Source: Polytrichum commune (lineage: Eukaryota > Streptophyta > Polytrichopsida > Polytrichales > Polytrichaceae). From it: a DNA stretch of 64,000 nt. The DNA lies in the NCBI GenBank assembly GCA_950295325.1, contig OX485807.1, positions 40,578,440-40,642,439 on the forward strand, given 5' to 3'. A program made the position numbers and the translations under genes. This document shows, piece after piece, positions 11,401 to 22,038 of this stretch. Position 1 is the first letter of the stretch. Every line of letters starts with the position of its first letter. The notes under the pieces are model-generated. The model was given only the letters and a program-made list of their open reading frames with translations, was not told where the DNA came from and searched no databases.

Positions 11401-12440
11401 TCCTTCGCATCAACATGTTTCACATTCACCGGTCTCCTGCGCTGTCGATGTCGAGGAGGAGACAAAGATTGCGGCCGCTCTGAAAACGATTTCACAAATT
11501 TTCCCTTATTACCGCCTCGCTCCACGCTACGCGATTCCCGAAATGAAACCGACCCGCGAACGATTGCGGAACTCTCTGTCCGCTCGCTCAATGACTCGCT
11601 GCTACAGTCGTCCCTCCCATTCCAAGTTCTACTTATTGGTCTACCATGGAGCAATTTACTCGCATTCGAGGTGAACCGTTTGGACTTGGCACCGCCTCGG
11701 CTGCTACATCTCTCACCTTCGCTTTGAGGATCTTGTTCAGGTTTAACAGATGATGCAGGCTCATTCTGATCACAAGAGCGATGCGGGCCTGCCAGCGGCC
11801 ACCCTTGCAAAGTATCCGCTCCTTTATTTGTCGAAGTATTTGCGGTGGCCGGAGAGGTCATCTGGTTATGTGCCTTGGACGGGAGTAGCACTGGAGGAGA
11901 CAGTCTCGCTAAGAATGGCTGCTTCTCATCTCTTTCTTTCTGCGAGACAACGTACACAGAACGTTTTTTAGGTCTTCTTTGATCCGCGTATGGTGACAGA
12001 CTCTCTTCGGCTCTGCATCGCAACGATGTAAGAGCTGATGCTGGTGATGATCCTTTCTTGGAGCCTCTCATCTCAGCTTGCTGTTCCTGCGCCGGCCTTC
12101 TCGCAAACCCCGGGAACTTGTCCTTCAACGATCTCTTGGAGGTTTTTATCATGTCTCGGTTGAGTAAATCCTGAAGCAGTACCGGGGGCGGTTCCAGGTG
12201 ATTCTCATCGTCCTCCAAGTGCGAATGAGACTCGCTTCCAGAGTGACTGTGTGTCCTTCGATGTCTGCAAGGATGGTAAGGACCATCTGGCAGAGAATCC
12301 AGTCCCATGAGTCGAGCGACCACTCCCGGTACTCTTGTGTTAATTGTGTCGTCGCAGGCTGCCATTGAAGCATCGCAGAATAGCTGATTTTCATGTAAAC
12401 AATGTTTCACGACCGCCATGCCCCCTCGAGTTTCACTTGT
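8446..12440 (-). CDS. TRM/LONGIFOLIA-family protein (TON1-recruiting motif; DUF4378), main exons
   Basis: Family members recruit TON1 and PP2A to cortical microtubules and influence division plane and cell elongation (family knowledge). Three exons are clear: 12440-9663, 9518-9344 and 9194-8446. They join in frame (phases 0 and 1) at AAAG/GTATGG...CTGCAG/CTGG and GCAG/GTTTG...TCAG/AATCC. The first begins at acceptor TTATTTCAG with no ATG before it in frame, so it is internal. Visible blocks are RVPGVVARLMGLDSLP (about 12287-12333), a basic, Ser-rich, low-complexity middle, QPSPVSVLESPF in the second exon, and a C-terminal DUF4378 domain (HKFVREVLTAA..., RKLLFDCINEA, GQKLVEDVYDKI, EVAEVGLDVEQMLWN). 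In Arabidopsis TRMs the C-terminal end binds TON1. Together with the exon at 13725-13860 the protein exceeds 1,270 residues, within the long end of the family. Confidence 0.93.
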
Positions 12441-12499
12441 CTGAAATAACCATTTCAATATCGACTCAGTCGAACGACACGCGAATTATCGCCCCGAAG

Positions 12500-12945
12500 A
12501 AATGGAAAGTACTCCTTTGCATGGAGTGCAACCTCAAATTCTAATGCAAACGTGTTCACAAGCAAGAATAGTACATTTGTTGTTGCATTTTACTTACCGC
12601 CGCATGCACCGGCGACCTCCCTACCGAGAATTGCAGACACAAAAGCATACATTCAAGCATACCTTCATTGCCATTTCCCTAAGCGAAGAAGTAGAAGAAC
12701 TTAGAATAGAGTTTTGAGAAAAGGTAGCCCTTCACATGGAGTGCAACCTCAAATTCTGATGCAAACGTTTTCACAAGCAATAAAAGTACACTTGTGTGTT
12801 GTATTTTTCTTACCGCCGCATATTGCACCGGCGACCTGCATAGCGAGCATTGCAAAGACACAATGGACTACATTCAAGCATACTTTCATTGCCATTTCCC
12901 TGAGCGAAGAAGTAGAAGAACTTGAAATATTAGAGAGTTGAGAAA
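12500..12945. repeat. Tandem duplication, period about 215 bp, in the TRM first intron
   Basis: Unit 1 (about 12500-12716) and unit 2 (about 12717-12945) share ATGGAGTGCAACCTCAAATT, CTTACCGCCGCAT, CACCGGCGACCT, CATTCAAGCATAC and GCGAAGAAGTAGAAGAACTT, with scattered substitutions and small indels. Each unit contains, on the minus strand, a pyrimidine-rich tract, an ATGGCAATGAA start and a GGCGGTAAG site. Confidence 0.9.
12749..12895 (-). CDS. Possible small secreted cysteine-containing peptide (48 aa) within the TRM intron
   Basis: The minus strand has an ATG at 12895 and a TGA at 12751-12749, giving 48 residues. The first 24 resemble a signal peptide: MAMK, then a hydrophobic stretch ending in QVAGA, a plausible cleavage site. 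The remaining 24 residues are basic and contain Cys at positions 26, 36, 41 and 45. The upstream leader is pyrimidine-rich (TTCTTCTACTTCTTCGC). It lies in unit 2 of a tandem duplication. The matching frame in unit 1 starts identically but is broken by substitutions, indels and an early TAG, so only one copy could be functional. A GTAAG donor-like site (GGCG/GTAAG, kept in both units) could instead make this the first exon of a spliced gene. I recognise no family. It could also be chance. Confidence 0.3.
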   Translation of the reverse strand: MAMKVCLNVVHCVFAMLAMQVAGAICGGKKNTTHKCTFIACENVCIRI

Positions 12946-13724
12946 TGACAGTACCAGTGCAGTGTTGGCTGCATTATTATGATCGTGCCGGAAGCTCCTC
13001 GACCTACGCACTGATTTCTCCAGGCCACCTACTGCAATATTGAACAAATTATAAGTTCATGTGCTGCCATGCATCAAGAGTATTTATGCAGCTGCGGCTC
13101 ACAGCATCAGAGAGAAACATTTCAAAATATTATACAGGAAGTTTGAACGGTTTTTTCTTCACTTAACGACAACATGTCGATCGAATATTAGTACTGAGTG
13201 ACTCGCCTCTTCCGGGTAATCTGCACGAAAATATACTTTACAGCTAGAGGGAAGGAATGAAATTGTATTGCCGACAGAAGACCGTTCGTCATGGCGGAGT
13301 CCAACAGCGTCTCGGGTTACACTGTAGCTAGTATCCTCTTGATGTTTCATTAACGGCTCAGTTTAATCACTACTTGTTCGAGTGTTACCGTTTGTTAGAA
13401 AGAGGCGGGATTCCAATTTTGAAGATGCAGATGCCCAGGACTATTCTGAGGGAGACTCGTTCTCCCCGATTTCACGACACCGGCCATTCCAAATCGACAG
13501 AGAATAGTTGACGACCTCGGCACATGTTTCGAGGTAGACGAAGATCAAATGAAAGAGCCAGCAAACTTCACACTCCATTTTTAGAAAACTTGCTAACATC
13601 CAGCATTTTTCAACTGTAGGTTTGAGTAATAATGAGGCCATTCTTCCTTGCCCCTTGCTCATAGAAGAAACTTACAAACTTAGCACTATAAGTTCGAATT
13701 GCGGCTGAAAGGAAAGCCTAGTAC

Positions 13725-13860
13725 CTGCTGGGAGGCGTTTGGTGGAAGAGAATCGCTTGGCGGGGTTCCAGTCGAAGAACTGGAAAAAGGAGCTCACGCA
13801 GCCTCCGACTCTGGGAGAGTGCATGTTGTACTGATAGGAAGGTGTTCTGGCCTCTGCCAT
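13725..13860 (-). CDS. TRM gene, first coding exon
   Basis: The ATG at 13860 opens 45 codons plus one base, ending CCAGCAG/GTACTAG, a good donor. Residues 19-45 (GCVSSFFQFFDWNPAKRF followed by SSTKRLPA) match the conserved N-terminus of plant TRM-type proteins. It lies 1.28 kb upstream, on the same strand, of the VARLMGL exon. The phase does not join directly: this exon ends in phase 1, whereas the best acceptor at 12441 (TTATTTCAG) opens in phase 0. Either a small exon lies between them (a frame ending TCTAGCTGTAAA/GTATAT near 13240 ends in phase 0) or a weaker acceptor such as CTCGAG at 12425 (phase 1) is used. Confidence 0.85.
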
Positions 13861-16800
13861 TTTTAGGATGAGCGCAACGCATTTGAGAAGGATAAACTAC
13901 CTGAGGAGTCTGTCAAGTTGCGTAACCTATTTTCAACGGTTTTCACCTCATGGCATCAAATTAGGAATTCAGCTTCGGTGCTCCTTCTTTGCATTCTTCA
14001 GCGCCATTGAGGGGAACTCAGACAAGTACTAGTTCCATGCGATAAATAGTATCAATGTTTCACGCCGTTCGGAATCCATCCGCGTTGTCCCTTCCACTTA
14101 TTTGACAAGAATCTTCACCAACTTCGACACAATGGCACTCCTATAAATTCGAAGGAGCAATGTTTTATCATCACAAGTGATCACTCAAGCTGAGTGTGTA
14201 ACAGGTAGAAGATAGAAAATGTCAAGTGTTCCGGCCTCGTTCTCAACAAGCTAGAATGTGAAGCGCCACTGCAGAATTTCTTCAGATCCTTGCGTAGTGA
14301 AGAGTGCGAAGGAAGCCACAAAAAAATGGCCAGGGATAAGAGACTGACTGAACAATATTCCTACAAGACTACTAACTAGGTCTGGAACAAGAAGACAGAC
14401 AGACACAGAGAGAGACTCGCAACAATCAGTTCAAAGCCCGAAATTCATGCTGAGTAACCCGTTTGAAGAATAAAACTAGAGTTGCTTGTCGATCACAACG
14501 ATACAACAACAATAATACTCCAACACGATCTACAGGACAATAGAGATACGGGAGGAAACGGCAACTAGCAAATGCTGCACCCAAAATTGTGGACACGAAT
14601 AGTAAGCTTAGGTTTGCGCTGGGCCTGCATTGCGCGCGGTTTATCGAAGCGACAAACCAAAGCTGCTCGGGGCCTTGCGAGAAATGCACTCAGGGAGCCG
14701 GACAAAAGAACGCGGATGAACCCGGGCTCCGACAGCCAATGGTAATTCAGTGGCCGATGTCCTGCATGATTGTGAAAGATTTCCCCATGGCCAGTGAATT
14801 TCAGCTTCTTCCAGAAGTTCCAAAGTCCAATGAGGGTTAAATGATCACAGTGACACTACAGTATACTACACTAGAGTGACGACAAAGGGGAGCTGCACAA
14901 ACACCTACTTACATGTTTACCTCACCTGCCATACAGTGACGCCATTCCCCACTACTGACTTTCACACAAAACCAAAATCCAACTCATTCCTCACTCGCAT
15001 CAACTTTGAGACTCCAAATGCGCAAGACCCCAGTCTGCCATCCGAATTCTTCAGAACATTGAGACCAATTCCAAGGCAAGTGATCCACAAGCTCCCCGAG
15101 GCTACAGTGGTCACTGGAGCATGGTAAGTAATAAACTGATCCAACAAAACAATGTCGACATATGGACTTCTTTTCTTTCTAGGCTCTATTGAAAGCCTTT
15201 CTTTTCTTTCAGGTGGAGGCTAGCAACTGCCAGTGCAAAACAGTAGCGCCGTAAAAGGGCGGCCAGAAGGTGAAATCTTCTTCACAGAGACCTTTTGTGG
15301 AGTGAAGACTCCGAAGACTCGAAAGCGAAAAGCAAGGCAGAAGGGAAGAATCTCTGCAGGTCTCATTATTGAAGGAGGCAGCGGCCCGGCCGGCCGGGTG
15401 ACCCGGTGGGAGTCCCGGCGGGCCGTTTGAATAATCACGGGCGCCCACCGACCCGGCCCGGTACAAACTTTGTACATCCGGGCGTATGGTATACCCCACC
15501 AGCGGACATTGAAATACCCGGCCATACCCGGGGTCCAGTTTGAAGTAGAAGGGTGGGTTCACACTTGGGTCCAAGACAAAGAAACTCTAAAACCAAGCAA
15601 TCCTATTGGTCGAGAGAAAAAACTTGGACCTAATGAGTTTACATTGGGCTTTCGAGTCTGGAGTAAGAAAATTTGAAGTGGTTCTACTATGGCACCACTT
15701 TCCCATCAACTCAAGAAAGTAGTCCATCCAATTTGATAAGTCACACTTCAAGCTTGGGTGCAATTTTGAGTCCAAAAGTAAAGGTCTATGAAGGGGTATT
15801 TGGACCCCAATTTCGTTTAACCCAAACTCTAATGTAAACACGCCCTAAGATTGTGGTATAGTGCAACTGCTAAGGTTGTTCTTGACTTGGCTCAAATCAA
15901 CTAAGTCATCCACCCACTTTGCACTAACCCACATGACATATTGTAAGGTGATTCTTGGTTCACCTTTTTTTGATGCATAGCTATAATTTGCACTTGGAGT
16001 TTGAGTGGGTTTCAAGGGGTGTAAGACTGTCAACTGATTGTCATGTGACAAATCTTTAAGAATACTTGATATTCAAAACCCAAAGCAAGAAATATTGTGA
16101 AGGTACTAGGTTTCCAATCCACTAAAAAGTGGGGCAACAACCATTGAAATAAAATTGTAGGCGATTGCACAATGAAAATTATTGAATATCAGCAATTTGG
16201 TTGGCTTTAGTTTGTAGGGATAATATTGTAAATATTGGAGTATTTTTCATAAATCACAAATCTAAATAAACTTGAAATATTTTCATAACTTATGAAGATG
16301 TTGAGTGATTAACTCACAGTGGGTACTTGGTGTATATTTGATATACACGTGCATTAAGAGGGCACGTATGTGGGGGGTATTACATACGGGATCCTTATTG
16401 AATGCACCCTATTGTTGTAAAAAAACCAATTTTTGTCAATAATATTGACCATATCATGACATATATGGTGTAGAAGACACAAATTTATAGCATGCTATGT
16501 TTGTTAGGAAATTTATTTCTTTAATCCCAATAATAGTTTTTTCTAAACATATATGCATGATTCCAACAAGTGTACACATAACATATATAGCAAATATAGA
16601 TAGCATAATACACTTCAATTTAGTAGTCAAGGCCACCAATTTCCATTCATAAATGTATCATTACCATATGAGAACCTTCCTACACCACCTTAAGCAACAA
16701 TAAGCACCCTAAAGGAATCCCTAAATCAAACATTATTGCACCATGTCCCACCAGAATACATGATCAATGATTTCAAATGATGCATTGCGAATGGTAGGGT

Positions 16801-17387
16801 CTGCTAAGACTATTTCAATAAAATGTTGCATGTACTTGCCTAGTGTTTATGAACACTACAAAATGACATCTAATCAATTCAAACAAGCCCACATGAAACA
16901 CAATATTTACATCATAGCTTTGGTCTTGAGACATATTGTAAAGTGAGCTTAAACCAAGACATAATGGTTTTAATGAAAATTAAAGTTACTCAAAAATTTT
17001 AACCACAAATAAGGATCAAAAACATTGTCGTATTTTTTTGTAAACCTCAGGGAACATCTACCTTTACTTCAAATTTCTTGATAGCCTTTTTGGATGTACA
17101 TAATAGAGAAAGGTAATACCTCTCCCTTATGTCTACTACGTACATTGATGCCTCAAATGATATCCTTTCTTATACTCGCGTTAGTTCATACGTGGCATGA
17201 GGAGTCCACCCCGGGCAATATTCATGTTTGGACATATAGATCCATGTCATTTTTTCATCCATTTTCAGACATGATCACTCATGTTTTTGATAAAAATGCC
17301 ATCCATATCTTAATTAATGAGAGAAAGAAGAAAGTGATGATCATGGTCACAAATCATCATATTGATTATCCCAATTAATGTGTGTTA
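13861..17387. other. Gene-free flank with GC-rich block and possible MITE
   Basis: This is the 5' flank of the TRM gene, followed by non-coding sequence. A GC-rich, partly self-complementary block at about 15380-15540 alternates GGCCCGG, GGGTGACCCGG and ACCCGGCCCGG. At about 15553-15848 a stretch starts GGGTGGGTTCACACTTGGG and ends TAATGTAAACACGCCC; the ends are loosely inverted-complementary, so it may be an old MITE. From 15.9 kb onward the sequence is AT-rich without coding signal. Confidence 0.35.
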
Positions 17388-17552
17388 TTATTTTGAGTTA
17401 TACGATGCCATAACTTTACAATGAGAATGTATAATTTTACCAAGCAACCTATTGAATATTGTTAGTAAAAATTGAACTCATGAGTAAGATGTTAATCCAT
17501 TGTGTAACCCTAAATAGTAACAAGCTCTAATTGGGATAACTAGTATAGTGTA
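17388..17552 (+). repeat. Dispersed repeat R3, copy 1
   Basis: It shares GAGAATGTATAATTTTACCAA, a TTGAACTC-TGAGTAAGA core and a terminal TTGGGATAACTAGTATAGTG with copies at 31.7, 45.4, 49.7 and 59.1 kb. Termini and class are unknown. Confidence 0.6.
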
Positions 17553-17685
17553 AACGAGCCCCTCATATACCCCGCAATCGGATAGTCCGATGCCCTTCCA
17601 TGCCCAGGGGAGGTCTGGGTTGATTTAGTTGCTTGGTAGGCCGAGATCTTCCCAAGCATGTTGTTTTGGTAACAAGGGAGTATGT

Positions 17686-18565
17686 GATGTCGAGGCACCC
17701 ATAGTTGACCATGTCCACTTAACCGCTCACTAGGGGCATGTAATGCCAACATGATTCTTTAAACGAACAAAGTTAAAGTTTATATGTTGGCGGCTTGTGA
17801 TTGATCACCCTCATAAGAGTTTTGATAATCGTCATAGCCAAGGAGTAGCATCGAGATGAGCGGTCATGTGTTAACCTATAGATTAACTGTGTGTAACCCT
17901 AAAATTTACGCTTAGAAATTTGTAACAATTTCCATATTCACGAATTTGAACAAAGATTTCATTCTCCTCATAATTTGTTTCTCTTCACAAGAAAAAGACG
18001 TCCCCGCTATTTAGGGCCACTTCACACATGAGACTAAGAGCCCGTGACCATTACACTCCAAGCACTCTCATTGGTGGAAAAGGCGGAGCTAGTCCAAGTT
18101 CGCTTCACACTACACTTGAGGCATCAACGAAGTATGTGAATGCAAGATGGATGTAAGTCTACATGGATTCCTACATGGCATCGAATGGATCATGCTTCAC
18201 GGTCACTTGGATTATTTTCAAAAACCACCTCTTGGAGGTAGGGCTAACACAAAACCAGGATACCATGTCACTCCAAACGCTCACAACCATTGGTTTATTC
18301 TATTTTATCATGTACGAGGACCCGCATGAATAGAAATTCATTGAAATAGCATTTGATTGAGGGCCCGGTCACATATGACTTCACACTACACTCGAGTGTC
18401 CGTGACCACACTGCATGATTGTGGAGGTGTCTTGGGACAGCCTTTGCACACTTTCTTTTGGACTCTCACAATTTCATGGTCACGGCTCTTGGCTCGTGTG
18501 TGAAATGGCCCTTACTCCTCCTAAAACAGATGCAAACTCTCTTATTCTCTCGGTTAAGGTATAAA
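17686..18565 (+). repeat. Dispersed repeat R1, copy A, split by a MITE
   Basis: Host repeat found three times (here, 33622-34015 and 56290-56690). Shared landmarks are ATAGT(T/C)GAC, AACCGCTCACTAGG, GCGGCTTGTGATTGAT, CAATTTCCATATTC, and after the split CTCCT--TAAACA-ATGCAAACTCTCTTATT. In this copy the element at 18014-18511 separates the two halves. No coding sequence seen; it may be an LTR or other element fragment. Confidence 0.7.
18014..18511. mobile_element. Harbinger-like MITE, 498 bp, TTA target duplication
   Basis: Terminal inverted repeats start GGGCCACTTCACACATGAG and GGGCCATTTCACACACGAG and extend about 36 bp (through GAGCCCGTGACC / GAGCCGTGACC). The 3-bp flanks are TTA on both sides, as expected for PIF/Harbinger insertions. 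A second full copy is at 29447-29953. Uninterrupted R1 copies at 33.9 and 56.6 kb show the empty site (CTATTACTCC), apart from one extra T here. No transposase is encoded. Confidence 0.88.
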
Positions 18566-20019
18566 TACCATAACCTGTTAACCACCCTCTAGCCGTGCAT
18601 TAGACCGTTGTCATAATTGTGAAGTGCCATTTCTAAAACGGACCATGGCTTAGCAACAACTTCAATGCATGTACACTTAGTGTAGCCAACGGGAGTCAAG
18701 TGTCAATGTACTCATGAGGTAACCGACTTAGGCGATGATCTGTATGGAAATGCATATTACCGTGTTCGGTGTAGGAAGAATCTAGTGAACGAGTTGGACA
18801 ACTTTCCACTTTGAAAAACTGTAACATGTTTTACATAGGGCAGAAAAATATGAAACAACTTGCATTCATTCTTCATGAATCCTTCTCGTCTATCTTGGGA
18901 AATTATCTCATGATTGTCAGACCAGATATTCAATGCGAATCACCTTATTTTCACGGGCTATGGTGTGCCCCCAGAGTTCAGGAAGTTTTTGAAGCCTTAG
19001 TGGCTAATTGCCGGTAGTTGCTACGAAGGGTTGGATTTTTTCTAATTTACATTGGCAACAGCCGGTCTTTTGTAAAATCAATCGGCCAATTGCCTATATT
19101 TTCATATTTTCATTGGCCAATATCCGATTAAATGGAATTATTCATATCGGCACTAATTGTTTAAAAAATGTATGAAAAGTTATTAGAAATCATTTCTTAG
19201 TACAAAATCTTGAATAAGCGAAAAGAAAAGGCATGTTCAAAACTTTAAATTTGAAGAGTTAATATCCTTGGCAGGATTTGAGCCTAGCAATGCCTTCACC
19301 GCTTGAAGGCCAAGGGTCCCCCAATTCTTCATAGAAGCAATTGGATTTGGTCATGGAAAGGTTGCATAATTCAAAAAGTTTAAGGTTTAGGGTACTTCCT
19401 CAAGTGCATCATCAGATGCCCCAGACAAATAGCGCTATGGATGCTTCTGGCTGAAATCCAGTAACTCACAAGAAGAATCAGCTACATTTCCGGGACATTT
19501 TCTAGTCCATCGACTAATTGCCGGAGGATTGAAATTACAGTCGGATTGCCATCCAATGGTTGGAAATTTGGACCGGCCATGAAGGGAAATCCATCGGCTG
19601 ATAATGAACTAGCCGTTGGTTTTCCCCGAACATAGTGTGCCCCTTATTGAGTAACCAATACCCTGGAGGCAAGGGGGGTAAGGACACGTGTACAGGCTCC
19701 CGTGCTCTGGTTATCCACCGGGGCCTTCGGAAGTGACACCCGGGCAGTGATGAGGGGGTCTCCCCCCGCCCGCCCGCCCGCCCGCCGGGGGCTGCAATGT
19801 AATAAGTCAAGGTCGAGCAATGAATGTGAGGGGGGCGCCCGTGCGTGTTATAAGTACGGAGCCATGAAGTTTGGAATGGTTCGAAGGGGGAGTGGGGTGG
19901 TCGCGGTCCCCTTGTGGAAACCCTTTTCCCTAGTGCGAGTTTAATGTTGATGTGATGTGCACTTCATCGCGGCAATGATGGTTCCGTGCGGCTCACATTA
20001 GGGAGAGGGAGAGGGAGGG
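18566..20019. other. Gene-free; low-complexity GC stretch
   Basis: No coding signal. A (CCCG)n tract follows TCTCCCCCC at about 19760-19785, within a locally GC-rich block (19640-19930). A possible tRNA-derived segment is listed separately. Confidence 0.4.
19262..19330 (-). repeat. Possible tRNA-derived SINE-like pol III promoter remnant
   Basis: The minus strand contains a B-box-like GGCTCAAATCC (19273-19283) about 28 bp after an A-box-like TTGGCCTTCAAGCGG (19299-19314). The spacing is about 16 bp shorter than in a tRNA, as if the anticodon arm were lost, so it is not a tRNA gene. Only one copy was seen here. Confidence 0.25.
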
Positions 20020-20136
20020 AGAGAGAGAGAGAGAGAGAGCGAACGAGCGAGCTTGTCACCCAAGCTAACCTTGCAAGTCGTCAAGAAACTAACGCTTGTC
20101 ACCCAAGCTAGCCTTGCAAGTCGTCAAGATACTAAT
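20002..20136. repeat. (GA)n tract followed by a 43-bp tandem duplication
   Basis: A GGGAGA/GA run at about 20002-20038 precedes two near-identical units at 20051-20093 and 20094-20136, each GCTTGTCACCCAAGCTA(A/G)C followed by CTTGCAAGTCGTCAAGA. Confidence 0.85.
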
Positions 20137-22003
20137 TTCACTATATTAGAGGCGTCTATTCGAGATCGGGATCCCATCGGCAATTTAGAAGGGACCGGAC
20201 TTTTTGATAAGGTTGGGATTGAATTTTGATTGGGTCAGAACCAATAGTATCATGACATGTGTCTTGGTTTTGAGTGTTAAAGTGAGGAGGGATGAGCGGT
20301 TGAAATGAGCCGTTATGCCTAACTTTGGACGTTGGTAATATGTTCGGGCTAACTTTTGGCTTCAAAAAATTACAATAATTTCAATTTAAAGAATAAAATT
20401 GCCGAAAAAAACTGCCATCCTCCTTATTTCTATCTTCCTACATGGGAAATTTTTGCACCGTCTTATACTTCTTCATATTTGCTCCAAAATCTCTTATCGA
20501 CTCTAACGTGTGTAGGCAAGGATGATGCGCTTGGTAACCTCCGCAAGAGGGGAGGGGAGACGGGGGGAGGGTTGTGTTGTGGGGAAGTCGTCATCTTTTC
20601 AGTCTCATATTGTAAATTCAAGTGTCAAATGGTTTTGTAGTTTCAAGTGACTTATCACTGAGATTTTATGCAATGCATTTCCACTTCTTATGCAAGGTGT
20701 TTGTTCTACAAATGAGAAGCTACCCTCAATTACATGTGGGATGTTTAGAGCTTTAAAGGATCAAAGGGGCTACTGGATATTGAAATACTAAATATGTATT
20801 AGCATCCGAGGGCACGCATGTTGTGTAAGGCCTGTGTATTTGAACTAAAATTTTGAATAATCAAAATATATTTAACTGGTGTGAGAAATGCAAAAGGGCC
20901 ATATTTTGCATAATTAGCTAAAATGAAAGTATGTAGCTCATATGCATCTTTTGTGCATGGAGAAGTCTATATATGGGCCTTTGGGATGCTTAAGTCTAGA
21001 GGTTTGTGAGCATTTGTTGAACATCGATTTAAACATAGGACACAACATTATCATATTGTAGTGTAAGTATGATTGGTAAAATTTGGTTGAACATATGTAT
21101 ACAATCTCCATTGTGTGGTTGGTGACCTCCTCATGTGGGTGACCCGGGTCGTCATAGAAACCAAGTGAAAAAAGGTAGGATTACTCTTATTTCTTATATC
21201 TAAAATTTACAATGTTCTTAGTATTAAGAAAGGTTGAAAGAATTATGGAATGTGTGGGTATATTTAAGATAGGGTGAGTAAAAAGAGGTAGTAGGGGAAT
21301 TGGGAGTTAGCAATGAAAAAGCCCATGAGTGGATGATAGAATGTTTTGGATGTAGTATCCTATGTTGTAGATGAGTACTTTAGGAGTAACCATAGAAATA
21401 ATATATGTGCTTACTTTTGCTTTCCACTCAAGGGTTTGATATGTGTTGTTAGATGTTGGTTGGGCTGATTTTGCCTAGGGTTTGTGGGCAGTTGTCATGC
21501 ACCTCAGTCATACTAAGATTTGTGGATTGTTTTGGGTGGGGTTTGTATTTCTTAATTTGTTGTTAGGAGAATTGCAACTTGCAATTGTATGCTCCATTTT
21601 TTTTTAGGGTTGTGGCATATATAAATTCCCAAAGCGTTTGTAGAACTTGTAATTTTTATTGGAGTGTATTACACAGTTGGTTTAGTAGAGCAATTAGTCA
21701 ATGGAGGTTGATCCTTTTGCAAAATTAATTTGGGCGACAAAAGTGTATTTAGATAAAGCATGCTTTGTTACCGGGCTTAAGATCTTTCATGAATTGCATA
21801 CCCTCATGCTCAAGTGGAGTTTGGGATTTTGGGATTAGGCTTGCATTAAGTGTGTTGCGGTTGTGATATGTTTATTTAGTTGGTTGGTTATTTGTTTGTT
21901 TAGTTGGTTAGTTGGTTGGTTATATGTTAAGGTTCTTCTCATTGTATGTACTATAAGGTGAAAAACAAAGATAACAAAATAAATTCATACTTACCTATAG
22001 CAA

Positions 22004-22038
<35 letters not shown>

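Noticed and set aside
8450-12000. Many open frames on the plus strand opposite the TRM exons
   Set aside because: They are antisense shadows: the minus-strand frame carries recognisable family blocks and in-phase splice sites, the plus frames none.
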